Numbered from the stretch's first letter, positions 53,587 to 62,570 are shown. The stretch: DNA of 64,000 nucleotides from Sphingobacteriaceae bacterium (GCA_002319075.1 NVQB01000001.1:3162001-3226000); one strand, 5' to 3'. A program made the numbers and translations. The notes: a model not told the origin generated them from the sequence alone.

Positions 53587-54047
53587 TGTGGTTTTATAAG
53601 TTCATAGCGACTTTCTTTGGTGTAGGATACATCGGTAAGGGAGCAGGCACGGTTGCAGCGTTGTTTTTGTGTGTACTGTTGCATTTGGTCGTAAAATTTA
53701 ATTTTTATTCCCATAGCCTGCTCTTATTTTTTATCGCTGTTGTTTTCATTACAGGTGTATTTGTATCAGGGAAAGTTGAAAAAAGTTGGGGGAAGGATAA
53801 TAAACGTGTGGTTATTGATGAAGTACTCGGCATGGCTGTCACTGTTCTCCTTCTTCCAATCAACTTTTTTACTTTGATAACCGGATTTATTTTGTTTCGT
53901 TTTTTTGATATAGCAAAACCACTTTATATCCGAAGGCTTGAGAATTTTAAAGGCGGTTGGGGCGTTATGCTGGATGATCTTGGCGCTGGCATATACAGCA
54001 ACCTTGTTCTGCAGGTACTCGTTTATTTTTACTACAGCTACTTATGA
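53586..54047 (+). CDS. PgpA-like phosphatase, probable phosphatidylinositol-phosphate phosphatase
   Basis: A 153-residue integral membrane phosphatase of the PgpA (phosphatidylglycerophosphatase A) family. Signature segments are ATFFGVGYIGKGAGTVAAL (about 8-26), VIDEVLGMAV (acidic site, about 76-85), FRFFDIAKP and the C-terminal GGWGVMLDDLGAGIYSN. In Bacteroides a PgpA-type enzyme in the inositol-lipid cluster dephosphorylates phosphatidylinositol phosphate to phosphatidylinositol, and the setting here suggests the same role. It overlaps the GtrA gene by four bases. Confidence 0.88.
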   Translation: MWFYKFIATFFGVGYIGKGAGTVAALFLCVLLHLVVKFNFYSHSLLLFFIAVVFITGVFVSGKVEKSWGKDNKRVVIDEVLGMAVTVLLLPINFFTLITGFILFRFFDIAKPLYIRRLENFKGGWGVMLDDLGAGIYSNLVLQVLVYFYYSYL

Positions 54048-54418
54048 AGACCTTTTTAAAAGCACAGTTTTCCGCATTAATCGCAACCGGGGTCGATTTT
54101 TTGGTAATGATATGCCTTGTCGAAATTCTGGAGTGGCATTATACTTTAGCGGTTTTTGTTGGTGCTATTGGGGGCGCATTGACAAATTTTTTGGTGAACC
54201 GTTACTGGGCTTTCGACTTGATAGAGCAGCCGGTAAAACAACAGAGCTTAAAATATAGTTTGGTATGGATGGGAAGTGTATTGTTAAACGTAAGCGGAGT
54301 TTATCTTATGACGCAGGTTTTTAAAGTGAGTTATATTTTCTCAAAAATAATGGTTGCAATTATTGTGGGCCTGAGTTTTAATTATTTGTTGCAGAAGAAT
54401 TTTGTATTTGTGAAATGA
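54044..54418 (+). CDS. GtrA-family membrane protein
   Basis: A 124-residue protein with four membrane segments, the standard GtrA layout: FSALIATGVDFLVMICLVEILE, GAIGGALTNFLVNRYWAFDL (conserved), VWMGSVLLNVSGVYLM and MVAIIVGLSFNYLLQKNFVF. GtrA proteins assist flipping or transport of polyprenyl-linked sugars and related lipids. Its start and stop overlap neighbouring genes by four bases each, so it is integrated in the inositol-lipid operon, possibly to move a lipid intermediate across the inner membrane. Confidence 0.9.
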   Translation: MKTFLKAQFSALIATGVDFLVMICLVEILEWHYTLAVFVGAIGGALTNFLVNRYWAFDLIEQPVKQQSLKYSLVWMGSVLLNVSGVYLMTQVFKVSYIFSKIMVAIIVGLSFNYLLQKNFVFVK

Positions 54419-56964
54419 AAAAGCCAGGTTTTAGTAATTTTCTTCTTATCATTTTCTTTTTTTTAAGTGCTCTGCTTCCGGCTCAAACCACAGTTGTTAG
54501 AGGAAAGGTAACAGACGCTAAAACAAATGAAGCTTTGCCTTTTGTAACGGTTTTTTTTGATGAGTCCAGTGTGTCTACCCAAACAGATGAAAAGGGGGAG
54601 TTTACAATTAAGACAGAAGGCGAATACACCAAATTGAAACTTATAACGATGGGATACAAACCTACCAGCAGGGAAGTATTTCCTGGCAAAGTGCAAACCA
54701 TCGCTGTGAAGTTAATTCAGGAAGCGAAAGTACTGAATGAAGTAACAGTAAAGTCTCAGAAAAGCAAATACAGAAATAAAAATAATCCGGCAGTGGAACT
54801 CATTCGCAAGGTGATAGATCATAAAGAGAGTAATCGTAAAGAAGGTTTTGATTTTTACGAATACGAGAAGTATGAAAAGATTCAGTTTGCTTTAAGTAAT
54901 GTCACCGAAAAATTTCAGAACAAAAAAGTTTTTAAGAAATTTCAATTTGTTTTTGAAAATTTAGATACAACCAAGCTCGAAGGAAAGCCGGTACTGCCGG
55001 TCTATTTAAAAGAATCATTATCGGAAATTAATTACCGGAGATCGCCGAAGACGAAAAAGGAAATTGTTAAAGCAAATAAAATGGTTGCCTTTGAAGGGTA
55101 TGTTGATAACCAAGGCCTGGAAGCTTACATGAAATATCTTTACCAGGATATTAATATTTACGATAACACTATTACACTCCTTACCAATCAATTTATAAGT
55201 CCTATTGCTAATTTATCTCCTGCCTTTTATAAGTTCTTTATTGCCGATACTGTAGAAGAAAATAAATCTCGTTTTATAAAACTGGAGTTTGTTCCAAGAA
55301 ATCATTCTGATTTTTTATTCCAGGGATTTATGTATGTAACACTCGATAGCAATTATGCGGTTGCAAAAATTGATATGGGTGTCAATAAAGACATCAACCT
55401 GAACTGGGTAAAAGAATTAAAAATTACGCAGGACTTTGAAAAAATGGAGGGGCAGGGATATACCCTTGTAAAAGATGAGTTCTCTGCCGACTTTGGCCTG
55501 ACGCAGGGAAAGATGGGGTTTTACGGACAACGGACCGCCTTTTACAGAGATTTTCTAGTCAATGTTAAGAAGGAAGAAGATTTTTATAAGGGTGAGGCAG
55601 TAACTGTTTTAGACAGCGCTAATTTTCAAACGAATGAGTACTGGACTAAAAACCGACATGAAGAATTATCGAAATCGGAAGCGGGAGTTTATGCAACAAT
55701 TGACAGTATAAAAAAAGTACCGGCATTTAAGCGTTCTCTGGATGTTATAGTTTTATTAGTAGCAGGTTACAAAACAATTACTCCCTATTTTGATATGGGA
55801 CCTGTGAGCACCTTTTATAGTTTTAATCCCGTGGAAGGATTCCGGCTCCGGTTTGGAGGACGCACTACCACAACCTTTAGTAAAAAGATAAATTTTGAAG
55901 CGTATGGTGCCTATGGTTTTAAGGATGAGAAATGGAAATATTATTTTGGAAGCACTTATTCTTTAACAAAGAAAAGTATTTATGAATTTCCGGTAAGGTC
56001 AGTAAAAGTAAGTTATCAGCAGGAAACAAAAATTCCCGGGCAAGAATTACAATTTGTGCAGGAGGATAACATTTTATTGGCCTTTAAGCGGGGAAGTAAT
56101 ACTAAATGGCTTTACAATACTATTTTTAATGTTGAGTATCTAAACGAGTTTAAAAATCATTTTTCTTTTAGTGTAGGGTATAAAAACTGGATCCAGCAAG
56201 CGGCCGGTACTTTGCATTACAATACGAGTGATTACACAAACACAGCTTTAGATCTCAAAAATCTGCAAAGCTCTGAAGCATCGTTAACATTGCGTTGGGC
56301 GCCTAACGAGCAATTTTATCAAGGGAAAACATATAGAATCCCGGTTTCGTATAAAAACCCAATTTTTACTTTGCGTTATATAAAAGGCATGAAAGGTTTT
56401 TTGGGTGGACAATACGACTACCAAAATATTTCGTTAAATGTTTCAAAGCGCTTTTATTTTTCACAACTGGGTTACACGGATGTGGTTCTTGAAGGCGGGA
56501 AAATAATTGGCACTGTTCCTTTTCCTTTATTGACAATTCACCGGGCAAATCAATCCTATGCTTACCAATTACAATCTTACAACCTCATGAATTTTCTTGA
56601 GTTTGTAAGCGATGAATATGCGAGTGTGAATATAGATCATTGTTTTAATGGGTTTTTCTTTAATAAAATACCTTTACTCCGACGTTTAAAATGGAGGGAA
56701 GCGGTAACATTAAAAGTTTTATATGGACGAATTTCCACGAGTAATCTGCCTTCGCTAACAAACGACCTTTATAGATTCCCGGTAAGCGATGATGGCACAC
56801 CAATCACCTACAGTCTCACCAAACAACCTTATATAGAGGGCAGTGTGGCTATAGCAAATATTTTTAAGTTTTTTAGGATCGATTTAGTAAAAAGATTCAC
56901 TTACCTCGATCATCCTGGTATTTCACAATTAGGGCTCAGGCTCCGGTTTAAATTTGATTTTTAG
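54415..56964 (+). CDS. DUF5686 outer-membrane protein with carboxypeptidase-like N-domain
   Basis: An 849-residue protein: signal peptide (about 1-22), CarboxypepD_reg-like beta-sandwich (about 25-105; VRGKVTDAKTNEALPFVTVFF), then the DUF5686 region, with an N-terminal helical/beta part and a long C-terminal beta-barrel ending in an aromatic (RFKFDF). This is a Bacteroidota-specific outer-membrane family of unknown function. It overlaps the GtrA gene by four bases, so it belongs to the lipid operon and might take part in moving or anchoring inositol sphingolipids at the outer membrane; that is inference. Confidence 0.9.
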   Translation: MKKPGFSNFLLIIFFFLSALLPAQTTVVRGKVTDAKTNEALPFVTVFFDESSVSTQTDEKGEFTIKTEGEYTKLKLITMGYKPTSREVFPGKVQTIAVKLIQEAKVLNEVTVKSQKSKYRNKNNPAVELIRKVIDHKESNRKEGFDFYEYEKYEKIQFALSNVTEKFQNKKVFKKFQFVFENLDTTKLEGKPVLPVYLKESLSEINYRRSPKTKKEIVKANKMVAFEGYVDNQGLEAYMKYLYQDINIYDNTITLLTNQFISPIANLSPAFYKFFIADTVEENKSRFIKLEFVPRNHSDFLFQGFMYVTLDSNYAVAKIDMGVNKDINLNWVKELKITQDFEKMEGQGYTLVKDEFSADFGLTQGKMGFYGQRTAFYRDFLVNVKKEEDFYKGEAVTVLDSANFQTNEYWTKNRHEELSKSEAGVYATIDSIKKVPAFKRSLDVIVLLVAGYKTITPYFDMGPVSTFYSFNPVEGFRLRFGGRTTTTFSKKINFEAYGAYGFKDEKWKYYFGSTYSLTKKSIYEFPVRSVKVSYQQETKIPGQELQFVQEDNILLAFKRGSNTKWLYNTIFNVEYLNEFKNHFSFSVGYKNWIQQAAGTLHYNTSDYTNTALDLKNLQSSEASLTLRWAPNEQFYQGKTYRIPVSYKNPIFTLRYIKGMKGFLGGQYDYQNISLNVSKRFYFSQLGYTDVVLEGGKIIGTVPFPLLTIHRANQSYAYQLQSYNLMNFLEFVSDEYASVNIDHCFNGFFFNKIPLLRRLKWREAVTLKVLYGRISTSNLPSLTNDLYRFPVSDDGTPITYSLTKQPYIEGSVAIANIFKFFRIDLVKRFTYLDHPGISQLGLRLRFKFDF

Positions 56965-56968
56965 AATT

Positions 56969-57700
56969 ATGGGAACAACAATTAGTAACACAGCAATGCG
57001 AGAACACATGTCAGTAAGAGACAAACTTCAAAAAGGAATTTATGTTGTCATAAATCCCTTTGTAAAATTTTTAATCAAAATAGGATTTACTCCAAACCTG
57101 GTAACATTAACGGGTTTTGTATTAAATATTGGTGTTGCTATTATTTTTATACTGGGTGCTGAAGACGGAAACCGCAACGACCTTTCTTATGTTGGCTGGG
57201 CCGGCGCCACGATTCTGTTCGCCGGCTTATTCGATATGCTCGACGGTCAGGTTGCCAGGCTTGGAAATATGTCGAGCAAATTCGGGGCTTTGTTCGATTC
57301 GGTGTTGGATCGTTACAGTGAGTTGATTATGTTCCTAGGCATTTGTTATTACCTGGTGGCTCACCATTATTTTTTGAGTTCTCTTTTTGCTTTTCTGGCG
57401 CTCATAGGTTCAATGATGGTTAGCTATACAAGAGCGCGCGCCGAAGGATTAGGGATTGAGTGTAAAGGTGGTTTAATGCAAAGACCGGAAAGGGTTATTA
57501 CCATTGGCGTTTCAGCTTTAGCCTGTGGAATTGTAGCGCATTACATCGGTGGTGATTATAAATTATTTATTGGAGGCATGAGTTTTCATGTTTTTGAAAG
57601 CATGTCTGTGTTTACGATTCCGATAACACTGGTAGCGATCTTATCAAACATTACGGCGGTTAAACGTTTAAACGACTGTAAAAAAGCTTTAGAGAAATGA
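56969..57700 (+). CDS. CDP-alcohol phosphatidyltransferase, probable phosphatidylinositol-phosphate synthase
   Basis: The ATG at 56969, just after the DUF5686 stop, is preferred; the frame opens at 56954 inside that gene. The 243-residue membrane enzyme has the full CDP-alcohol transferase signature, DxxDGxxAR followed by eight residues, GxxxDxxxD, here starting FDMLDGQVARLGN at about 88. Family members transfer a phosphatidyl group from CDP-diacylglycerol to an alcohol; next to an inositol-phosphate synthase the acceptor is probably inositol phosphate. A PgpA-like phosphatase for the product is encoded three genes upstream. It overlaps the following gene by four bases. Confidence 0.9.
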   Translation: MGTTISNTAMREHMSVRDKLQKGIYVVINPFVKFLIKIGFTPNLVTLTGFVLNIGVAIIFILGAEDGNRNDLSYVGWAGATILFAGLFDMLDGQVARLGNMSSKFGALFDSVLDRYSELIMFLGICYYLVAHHYFLSSLFAFLALIGSMMVSYTRARAEGLGIECKGGLMQRPERVITIGVSALACGIVAHYIGGDYKLFIGGMSFHVFESMSVFTIPITLVAILSNITAVKRLNDCKKALEK

Positions 57701-58251
57701 GAGTGCTGGCTGTTTTTTTTGTTTTTCTTTTGAGCTTTCAAAGTTATGCTCAAAGTCAAAAAATTGTGAATATCTCTGATACTTTTCCCGTTCCCAAAAT
57801 AACAAAGGACTTACTTTTTTACATTCAGCGTACGCATAATAAAAACACCATTATGTATACTTTGAATTATAATGCGGATAGCACGATCAACGAGAAGGAA
57901 CCAGTAAAAATCTTTTGGATCAGGTATTCAGACAAAGGCGAAGTCGCTCCCTTGTCTTATATACAGAGAAATTACGCTTACGGTATTGAGTCACAAATGA
58001 CTGACGCTACAAAAAAAACATTCAAACTCAATCTTGTCTCATATAAAAAGCGGACAATTTATCTGATGCGATCGGAAGTGGACAAACAGTACCACGCTTA
58101 TGTAATGATGGATAATAAACTTGTTTACCTCTTCAAAGCTTTCGCGAAAATAGACGGCGGCACTTTTTGGGTTCCGCATATCACTTACGTGGAGCTTACA
58201 GGAAAAGACAGTATGACTGGAAAAAAAATAATAGAAAAAATCATTCCCTGA
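57697..58251 (+). CDS. Small secreted protein of the inositol-lipid locus, probably DUF4833-like
   Basis: A 184-residue protein with a signal peptide ending near YAQS (residue 20). The mature domain is beta-rich with a SDTFPVPKITKDLLFYIQRTHNKNTIMYTLNY opening and IFWIRYSDKGEVAPLSYIQRNYAYG in the middle. This resembles the DUF4833 family, one member of which lies in the Bacteroides inositol-lipid cluster; I assign it from recollection of that layout, so treat the name with care. It sits between the transferase (4-base overlap) and the inositol phosphorylceramide synthase (2-base gap). Confidence 0.65.
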   Translation: MRVLAVFFVFLLSFQSYAQSQKIVNISDTFPVPKITKDLLFYIQRTHNKNTIMYTLNYNADSTINEKEPVKIFWIRYSDKGEVAPLSYIQRNYAYGIESQMTDATKKTFKLNLVSYKKRTIYLMRSEVDKQYHAYVMMDNKLVYLFKAFAKIDGGTFWVPHITYVELTGKDSMTGKKIIEKIIP

Positions 58252-58253
58252 TC

Positions 58254-59171
58254 ATGGAATACAAACGTTTGAGTAATAGTATACTGGTTAGTTTCATCAC
58301 CGTTTTGTACCTGGCGCTGTCTGCCCGGTTTATAGGCTTTAAAATCGACCAGCTTTTTTTAGCAGCCGTTTTTAATCTGCTTTATTATCTAACAGCATCT
58401 ACCCGCAAGTTTATTCTTGGCTTTCTTATTTTTATTGTGTTCTGGATCATCTTCGATAGTATGAAACTCTTTCCAAACTATTTGGTGAACGACATTCATA
58501 TCAAAGATCTTTATCAAAGCGAAAAATCTTTTTTTGGAATAAACGACCACGGAACTGTTTTAACGCCTAATGAATATGCACAAAAGTATTCTATTACTTT
58601 TTTAGATGTACTAACAGGGTTCTTCTACATTAACTGGATGCCCATTCCTTTGATCTTTGCTTTTTATTTATTCCGGAAAAACAGGATGCAGTTTTTACAA
58701 TTTGCTCTCGCTTTTCTTTTTGTAAATCTATTGGGATTTGTAGTTTATTATGCTTTTCCGGCTGCTCCGCCCTGGTATGTGAAAGAGTATGGATTTGAGG
58801 TACATTTTAATACCCCCGGCAATACTGCCGGCCTTGCAAGGTTTGATGATTTTTTCGGCATTAAATTATTTCACGGACTGTATGCTAAGAGTTCCAATGT
58901 GTTTGCCGCAATGCCCTCCCTGCATTCAGCCTATCCGATTGTAGTTTTGTTTTTCGGATTAAAAAATAAGCTTGGACCTATAACTGTTTTTTTCGCAGTT
59001 TTTATGATGGGAACCTGGTTTTCGGCGGTTTACACCGGACATCATTATGTACTTGATGTTTTGGCAGGCATTGCCTGCGCTTTAACAGGATTACTCTTGT
59101 TTGAAAAATTACTCTTAAAAACAAAATGGTTTAATTCCTTTTTGAATAAGTACAAAACCCTAATTTCCTGA
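58254..59171 (+). CDS. PAP2/Aur1-type inositol phosphorylceramide synthase
   Basis: The ATG at 58254 is used (305 residues); upstream in-frame codons lie inside the previous gene. This polytopic membrane protein has the PAP2 transferase triad: His224 in AMPSLHSAYP and His264 with Asp268 in GHHYVLDVL. FPAAPPWYVKEYG at about 168-180 is typical of the Aur1/inositol-phosphotransferase branch, which moves phosphoinositol from phosphatidylinositol to ceramide. It thus closes the pathway that begins with the palmitoyltransferase. A lipid phosphatase role is less likely given the context. Confidence 0.88.
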   Translation: MEYKRLSNSILVSFITVLYLALSARFIGFKIDQLFLAAVFNLLYYLTASTRKFILGFLIFIVFWIIFDSMKLFPNYLVNDIHIKDLYQSEKSFFGINDHGTVLTPNEYAQKYSITFLDVLTGFFYINWMPIPLIFAFYLFRKNRMQFLQFALAFLFVNLLGFVVYYAFPAAPPWYVKEYGFEVHFNTPGNTAGLARFDDFFGIKLFHGLYAKSSNVFAAMPSLHSAYPIVVLFFGLKNKLGPITVFFAVFMMGTWFSAVYTGHHYVLDVLAGIACALTGLLLFEKLLLKTKWFNSFLNKYKTLIS

Positions 59172-59173
59172 TC

Positions 59174-59380
59174 TTGAAACTAATTTACGCATGTTTGGTT
59201 TTCATAGTTTTAAGTTCCTGTCAAAAGAACTATACCTGCGTTTGTACAACAATACCCGCTAACCAGGATACTATCATTGATAAAGCCAGAACAACAAAAA
59301 TTGGAAGTAAATACTATGCAAAATTCTGTGCTGACTTTGAGAATCAACGTTCTAATTTAAAAGATTGCCATCTTCAGTAA
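59174..59380 (+). CDS. Small Cys-rich lipoprotein (YTCVC family, copy 2)
   Basis: A 68-residue lipoprotein that appears to start at TTG (59174), two bases after the phosphotransferase stop; the nearby ATG is out of frame. Lipobox LSSC (Cys16), then QKNYTCVCTTI, a later FCADF and a C-terminal KDCHLQ. The same Cys arrangement is present in the 85-residue lipoprotein at 32185. It is the last gene of the run and has no recognised function; association with the outer membrane is likely. Confidence 0.75.
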   Translation: MKLIYACLVFIVLSSCQKNYTCVCTTIPANQDTIIDKARTTKIGSKYYAKFCADFENQRSNLKDCHLQ

Positions 59381-59504
59381 ATCTCGGTTTGTTAAATTAA
59401 CGCCTGTAAGGTTAAAAAAACTTACTGTGGCAACTTACAGAAAGGCCTCTTCAACATGGCAGCGTTTTTGCGGGAGAAGAGTAAATCTTTCTTAAACTGA
59501 ACCT

Positions 59505-60905
59505 ATGAGACTTTTATTTCTTACCCTGATGCTTACATTCATTAGCTCCGTGCAGGCTACTGTCTGGAAAGTGGGACCAACCAGAACTTATACTGTACCC
59601 AGTAAGGTTGCTGCTCTTGTAAATAGCGGCGATACTGTGGATATCGATGCTGGAGTATACGTGTCTGATGTGTGTGCCTGGACTGACAATAATTTATTAC
59701 TTCGGGGTATAAATGGTATGGCGCATTTAAAAGCTAATGGGTCAAGCTTTGGCGACAAGGCTATTTGGGTAATTCAGGGCAATAATATCACTATTGAGTA
59801 TGTGGAATTCTCACAGGCTGCTTCTACTTCCGCAAATGGCGCGGGTATACGACAGGAAGGTAAAAATGTGAGTCTTCGTCACTGTTATTTTCACGACAAT
59901 CAAAACGGGATTTTGTCGGCTGCAGTGCTTGCAAGTAAAATAACCATAGAATATTGCGAATTTAATTTGAACGGATCGGGTGACGGCTACACTCACAATG
60001 TCTACATTGGAGCAGTCGATACTTTGCTCTTCCGTTACAACTATTCTCATCATAGTAAAGTGGGGCATGAATTAAAAACCAGGGCAGTTGTCAATTATAT
60101 TTTATATAACCGCTTCAGCAATGAAACAACAGGAACAGGAAGTTATAACATAGATGTACCCAACGGTGGCCTGGCAATCATTATGGGAAACGTGGTACAG
60201 AAGGGAGTAAATTCGACCAATTCCAATTTGATATCTTATGGCGTGGAAGCATTAACAAGTGCAGGTCCTCACAATTTGTATTTGATAAACAACACATTGG
60301 TGAATGAAAGAAGCAATGGTACCTTTTTAAACATACAAACCGGAACAGCTTTATTTAAGTCGTACAATAATATTTTTGCCGGTAATGGAACTTTGTTTAC
60401 CGGAAACCTTATCACCGTTGATACGGCAGGTAATAAAAAACTGGCGGGCGCTTCGGCTGGCTTTCTTAATTTAGCAGGATATGATTACCATTTAATAGCA
60501 GGCAGTGCCGCCATAAACGTTGGCGTAAATGCGGGAAATGCCAGCAATGGCTTTGCGTTAAGCCCCTTGTTCGAATATGCCCATCCTGCAGCACAGAATA
60601 CTCGTATGGCTAATGGTGCGCTTGATGCAGGAGCTTATGAGCTCGCGGGAATTGTTTCTTTGAAAAACGAATCAAAAATTACCACTATTCGTTTTTATGT
60701 GGCGAAAGATATTTTAACCGTCTCCTCACCAGAGGAGATAGAAAGTGCGAAAATTGTAACGGTAGAAGGAAAGCTTATTTACCAAAGTGATAAGTCTTTT
60801 ACTGTCAAATCACTTTCCACTGCCGAATGGACCCCGGGAATTTATGTCATCACAGCCTATTCAAAACAGGGACAGCGCTTCACAAATAAATTTATAATTC
60901 CTTAA
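59505..60905 (+). CDS. Secreted right-handed beta-helix protein with T9SS-like tail
   Basis: A 466-residue protein with a signal peptide (about 1-18) and a parallel beta-helix body (about 20-370), shown by repeated short strand-turn units such as NITIEYVEFSQA, NVSLRHCYFHDNQNG, KITIEYCEFNLNG and LLFRYNYSHHS. The C-terminal region (about 395-466; IVTVEGKLIYQSD, then WTPGIYVITAYSKQG) resembles a T9SS type A sorting domain, though the canonical YPNP start is missing. Polysaccharide binding or lyase activity is plausible; no catalytic site could be assigned. Its stop codon overlaps the convergent gene's stop (TTAA). Confidence 0.8.
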   Translation: MRLLFLTLMLTFISSVQATVWKVGPTRTYTVPSKVAALVNSGDTVDIDAGVYVSDVCAWTDNNLLLRGINGMAHLKANGSSFGDKAIWVIQGNNITIEYVEFSQAASTSANGAGIRQEGKNVSLRHCYFHDNQNGILSAAVLASKITIEYCEFNLNGSGDGYTHNVYIGAVDTLLFRYNYSHHSKVGHELKTRAVVNYILYNRFSNETTGTGSYNIDVPNGGLAIIMGNVVQKGVNSTNSNLISYGVEALTSAGPHNLYLINNTLVNERSNGTFLNIQTGTALFKSYNNIFAGNGTLFTGNLITVDTAGNKKLAGASAGFLNLAGYDYHLIAGSAAINVGVNAGNASNGFALSPLFEYAHPAAQNTRMANGALDAGAYELAGIVSLKNESKITTIRFYVAKDILTVSSPEEIESAKIVTVEGKLIYQSDKSFTVKSLSTAEWTPGIYVITAYSKQGQRFTNKFIIP

Positions 60906-61564
60906 GTAGTTAGGAGTTCCTGTATTTCTTTGTAGGTAAAAACATTGCTCGCTTTTTTCTCTTGAAGAGAATTTTTATAAAGCGCTAAGGCAAGTGTTTC
61001 TGCGTTAATGCTGCGGTATTTTTTCAAACTTCCAATTAGCAGAGGATTCAAAACTCTCCAAACCAAAATCAAAGATCTCTCCAAGACTCTATGTTCTTCA
61101 CGGTTTCCGGCAAGCATGCTGGGTTGGTAAATAAATAAGACAGGCAGATTTAATTTTGCGAGATCTCTTTCCGTTTCTCCCTTCATGCGCGAATAAAAAA
61201 TAGCAGAGTTAGGATCTGCTCCTATGGCTGAAATAAGATGGTACTGCGGAATGGAATTTTGTTTGGCAATTTCTCCTAAAATCACCGGGTAATCGTGGTC
61301 AATTTTATAGTAGTCTTTTCTGTCAGGCGTTTTTTTTCTGGTCGTTCCAAGACAGCTAAATAATACATCACCCTTTATCAGGTTTGTGTAATCGTGAAGC
61401 TTGTCAAAATTTAAAACATGTTGTTTTAATTTGGGGTGTTTAAGTGCGATCGGTTTTCGGACTAAAATCAGCACTTCGCTATATTCAGGCGCTTCCAATA
61501 AAATTCGCAGGAGGTGAGCTCCGATAAGACCCGTGGCGCCTGCAATAATAGCTTTTTTCGACAT
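60902..61564 (-). CDS. NAD(P)-binding oxidoreductase (HTATIP2/atypical SDR type)
   Basis: A 220-residue atypical short-chain dehydrogenase: Rossmann start AGATGLIGAHLL (about 8-19), LVRKP, SCLGTTRKKTPDRKDYYKIDHDY (about 70-92), ISAIGADPNSAIFYSRMKGETERDL with the Tyr-x-x-x-Lys catalytic pair, and VLFIYQPSMLAGNREEHR. This is the NAD(P)H-binding/HTATIP2-like group. Substrate unknown. It is 80 bases downstream of a classical SDR gene, but a hairpin lies between them. Confidence 0.85.
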   Translation of the reverse strand: MSKKAIIAGATGLIGAHLLRILLEAPEYSEVLILVRKPIALKHPKLKQHVLNFDKLHDYTNLIKGDVLFSCLGTTRKKTPDRKDYYKIDHDYPVILGEIAKQNSIPQYHLISAIGADPNSAIFYSRMKGETERDLAKLNLPVLFIYQPSMLAGNREEHRVLERSLILVWRVLNPLLIGSLKKYRSINAETLALALYKNSLQEKKASNVFTYKEIQELLTT

Positions 61565-61585
61565 AAACAGTTTTTTTATAAAAGA

Positions 61586-61618
61586 TGAAACCCTTTTAAA
61601 ATTAATAAAAGGGTTTCA
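61586..61618 (-). terminator. Terminator after the SDR gene at 61645
   Basis: TGAAACCCTTTTA (61586-61598) pairs perfectly with TAAAAGGGTTTCA (61606-61618). On the minus strand it lies just after the SDR stop and is followed by a T-rich stretch. Confidence 0.75.
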
Positions 61619-61644
61619 AACAAAGGTTTTTATTTTCTAAACCA

Positions 61645-62367
61645 TTAAGGGTTATTGGAAAAAATGCTAATGTCCTTCACCAAAACTCTTCTTGACAGTT
61701 TTAAATTCGAAACGATAATTTCAGCAAGATCTTCTGCCTGCATTACTTTTTCGGGGTTACCATCTGTCAATTTTAAATTCACCGCCATTTCGGTAGCTGT
61801 GGTACTTGGGGTCATGGTAAATACACGGATATTGTCTTTGCGTACTTCCTGCATCAAAGATTCAGAAAGGCCGATAAGCCCGAATTTAGAAGCACTGTAA
61901 GCGCTTGTCATAGCTGCACCTTTTAATCCCGCTGTTGACGAAATATTTACAATATCTCCGCTCTTCCTGGTTTTCATATCAGGCAGCACAGCGCGAATCA
62001 CATAATAAGCGCCCAGTAAATTTGTTTTGATCATACTTTCCCACTCATCTATGGTAAGGTCCATAAACCCTCCGAATTTTCCAATACCGGCGTTGTTAAT
62101 GAGGATATCAATTTGTCCTAGTTCATATTTTAGAGCGTCAACGGCGGAAATAACAGAATTGTTATCGCTGACATCCGAAGTGATATAAGAAATTTTTATT
62201 TCCGAATTTATTTTTTTTGCTTCAGCAACCACCAGGGCTAAGTCTTTAGCGGTGCGGGCTGTGAGCGCAAGATTAATTCCCTCTTTGGCAAAAGCTAAAG
62301 CAATAGCTTTTCCGATTCCTTTACCAGCGCCGGTTATGAGGGCTGTTTTTCCTTTTAGATTTTCCAT
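61645..62367 (-). CDS. SDR-family oxidoreductase (FabG-like)
   Basis: A classical 240-residue SDR: TGAGKGIG at 12-19, NNAG at 91-94, catalytic Tyr157 and Lys161 in YSASK. TARTAK after the second strand suggests NADP(H). The C-terminus ends in KLSRRVLVKDISIFSNNP, replacing the usual DGG tail, which places it with the YdfG/3-ketoacyl-reductase-like enzymes of Bacteroidota. It is divergent from the ArsR-AHSA1 operon. Confidence 0.88.
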   Translation of the reverse strand: MENLKGKTALITGAGKGIGKAIALAFAKEGINLALTARTAKDLALVVAEAKKINSEIKISYITSDVSDNNSVISAVDALKYELGQIDILINNAGIGKFGGFMDLTIDEWESMIKTNLLGAYYVIRAVLPDMKTRKSGDIVNISSTAGLKGAAMTSAYSASKFGLIGLSESLMQEVRKDNIRVFTMTPSTTATEMAVNLKLTDGNPEKVMQAEDLAEIIVSNLKLSRRVLVKDISIFSNNP

Positions 62368-62515
62368 AATTTATTTTGTGCGGTAAATTTACTCAGATAA
62401 AGAATACACAAGTGTGAAGAAAGGTTATTAGGATAAAAATGCTTTTTTAATTAAGCTAATGCTCTAAGATTTATTTACTGATAGTGAATTAATTACACCC
62501 TGACACTAAATTAAA

Positions 62516-62562
62516 TTTGCGCAATCATCTGCTTGCTTGTATATTTGCAAGCAGATGATTGC
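62516..62562 (+). promoter_or_regulatory. Promoter overlapped by a perfect 16-bp inverted repeat
   Basis: TTTG at 62516-62519 and TATATTTG at 62540-62547 are spaced by 20 bases, an exact fit to the Bacteroidota TTTG/TAnnTTTG promoter. GCAATCATCTGCTTGC (62521-62536) and GCAAGCAGATGATTGC (62547-62562) are perfect inverted copies separated by 10 bases, occupying the promoter. ArsR-type repressors bind such palindromes, so autorepression of the following operon is very likely. Confidence 0.82.
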
Positions 62563-62570
62563 ATATTAAT

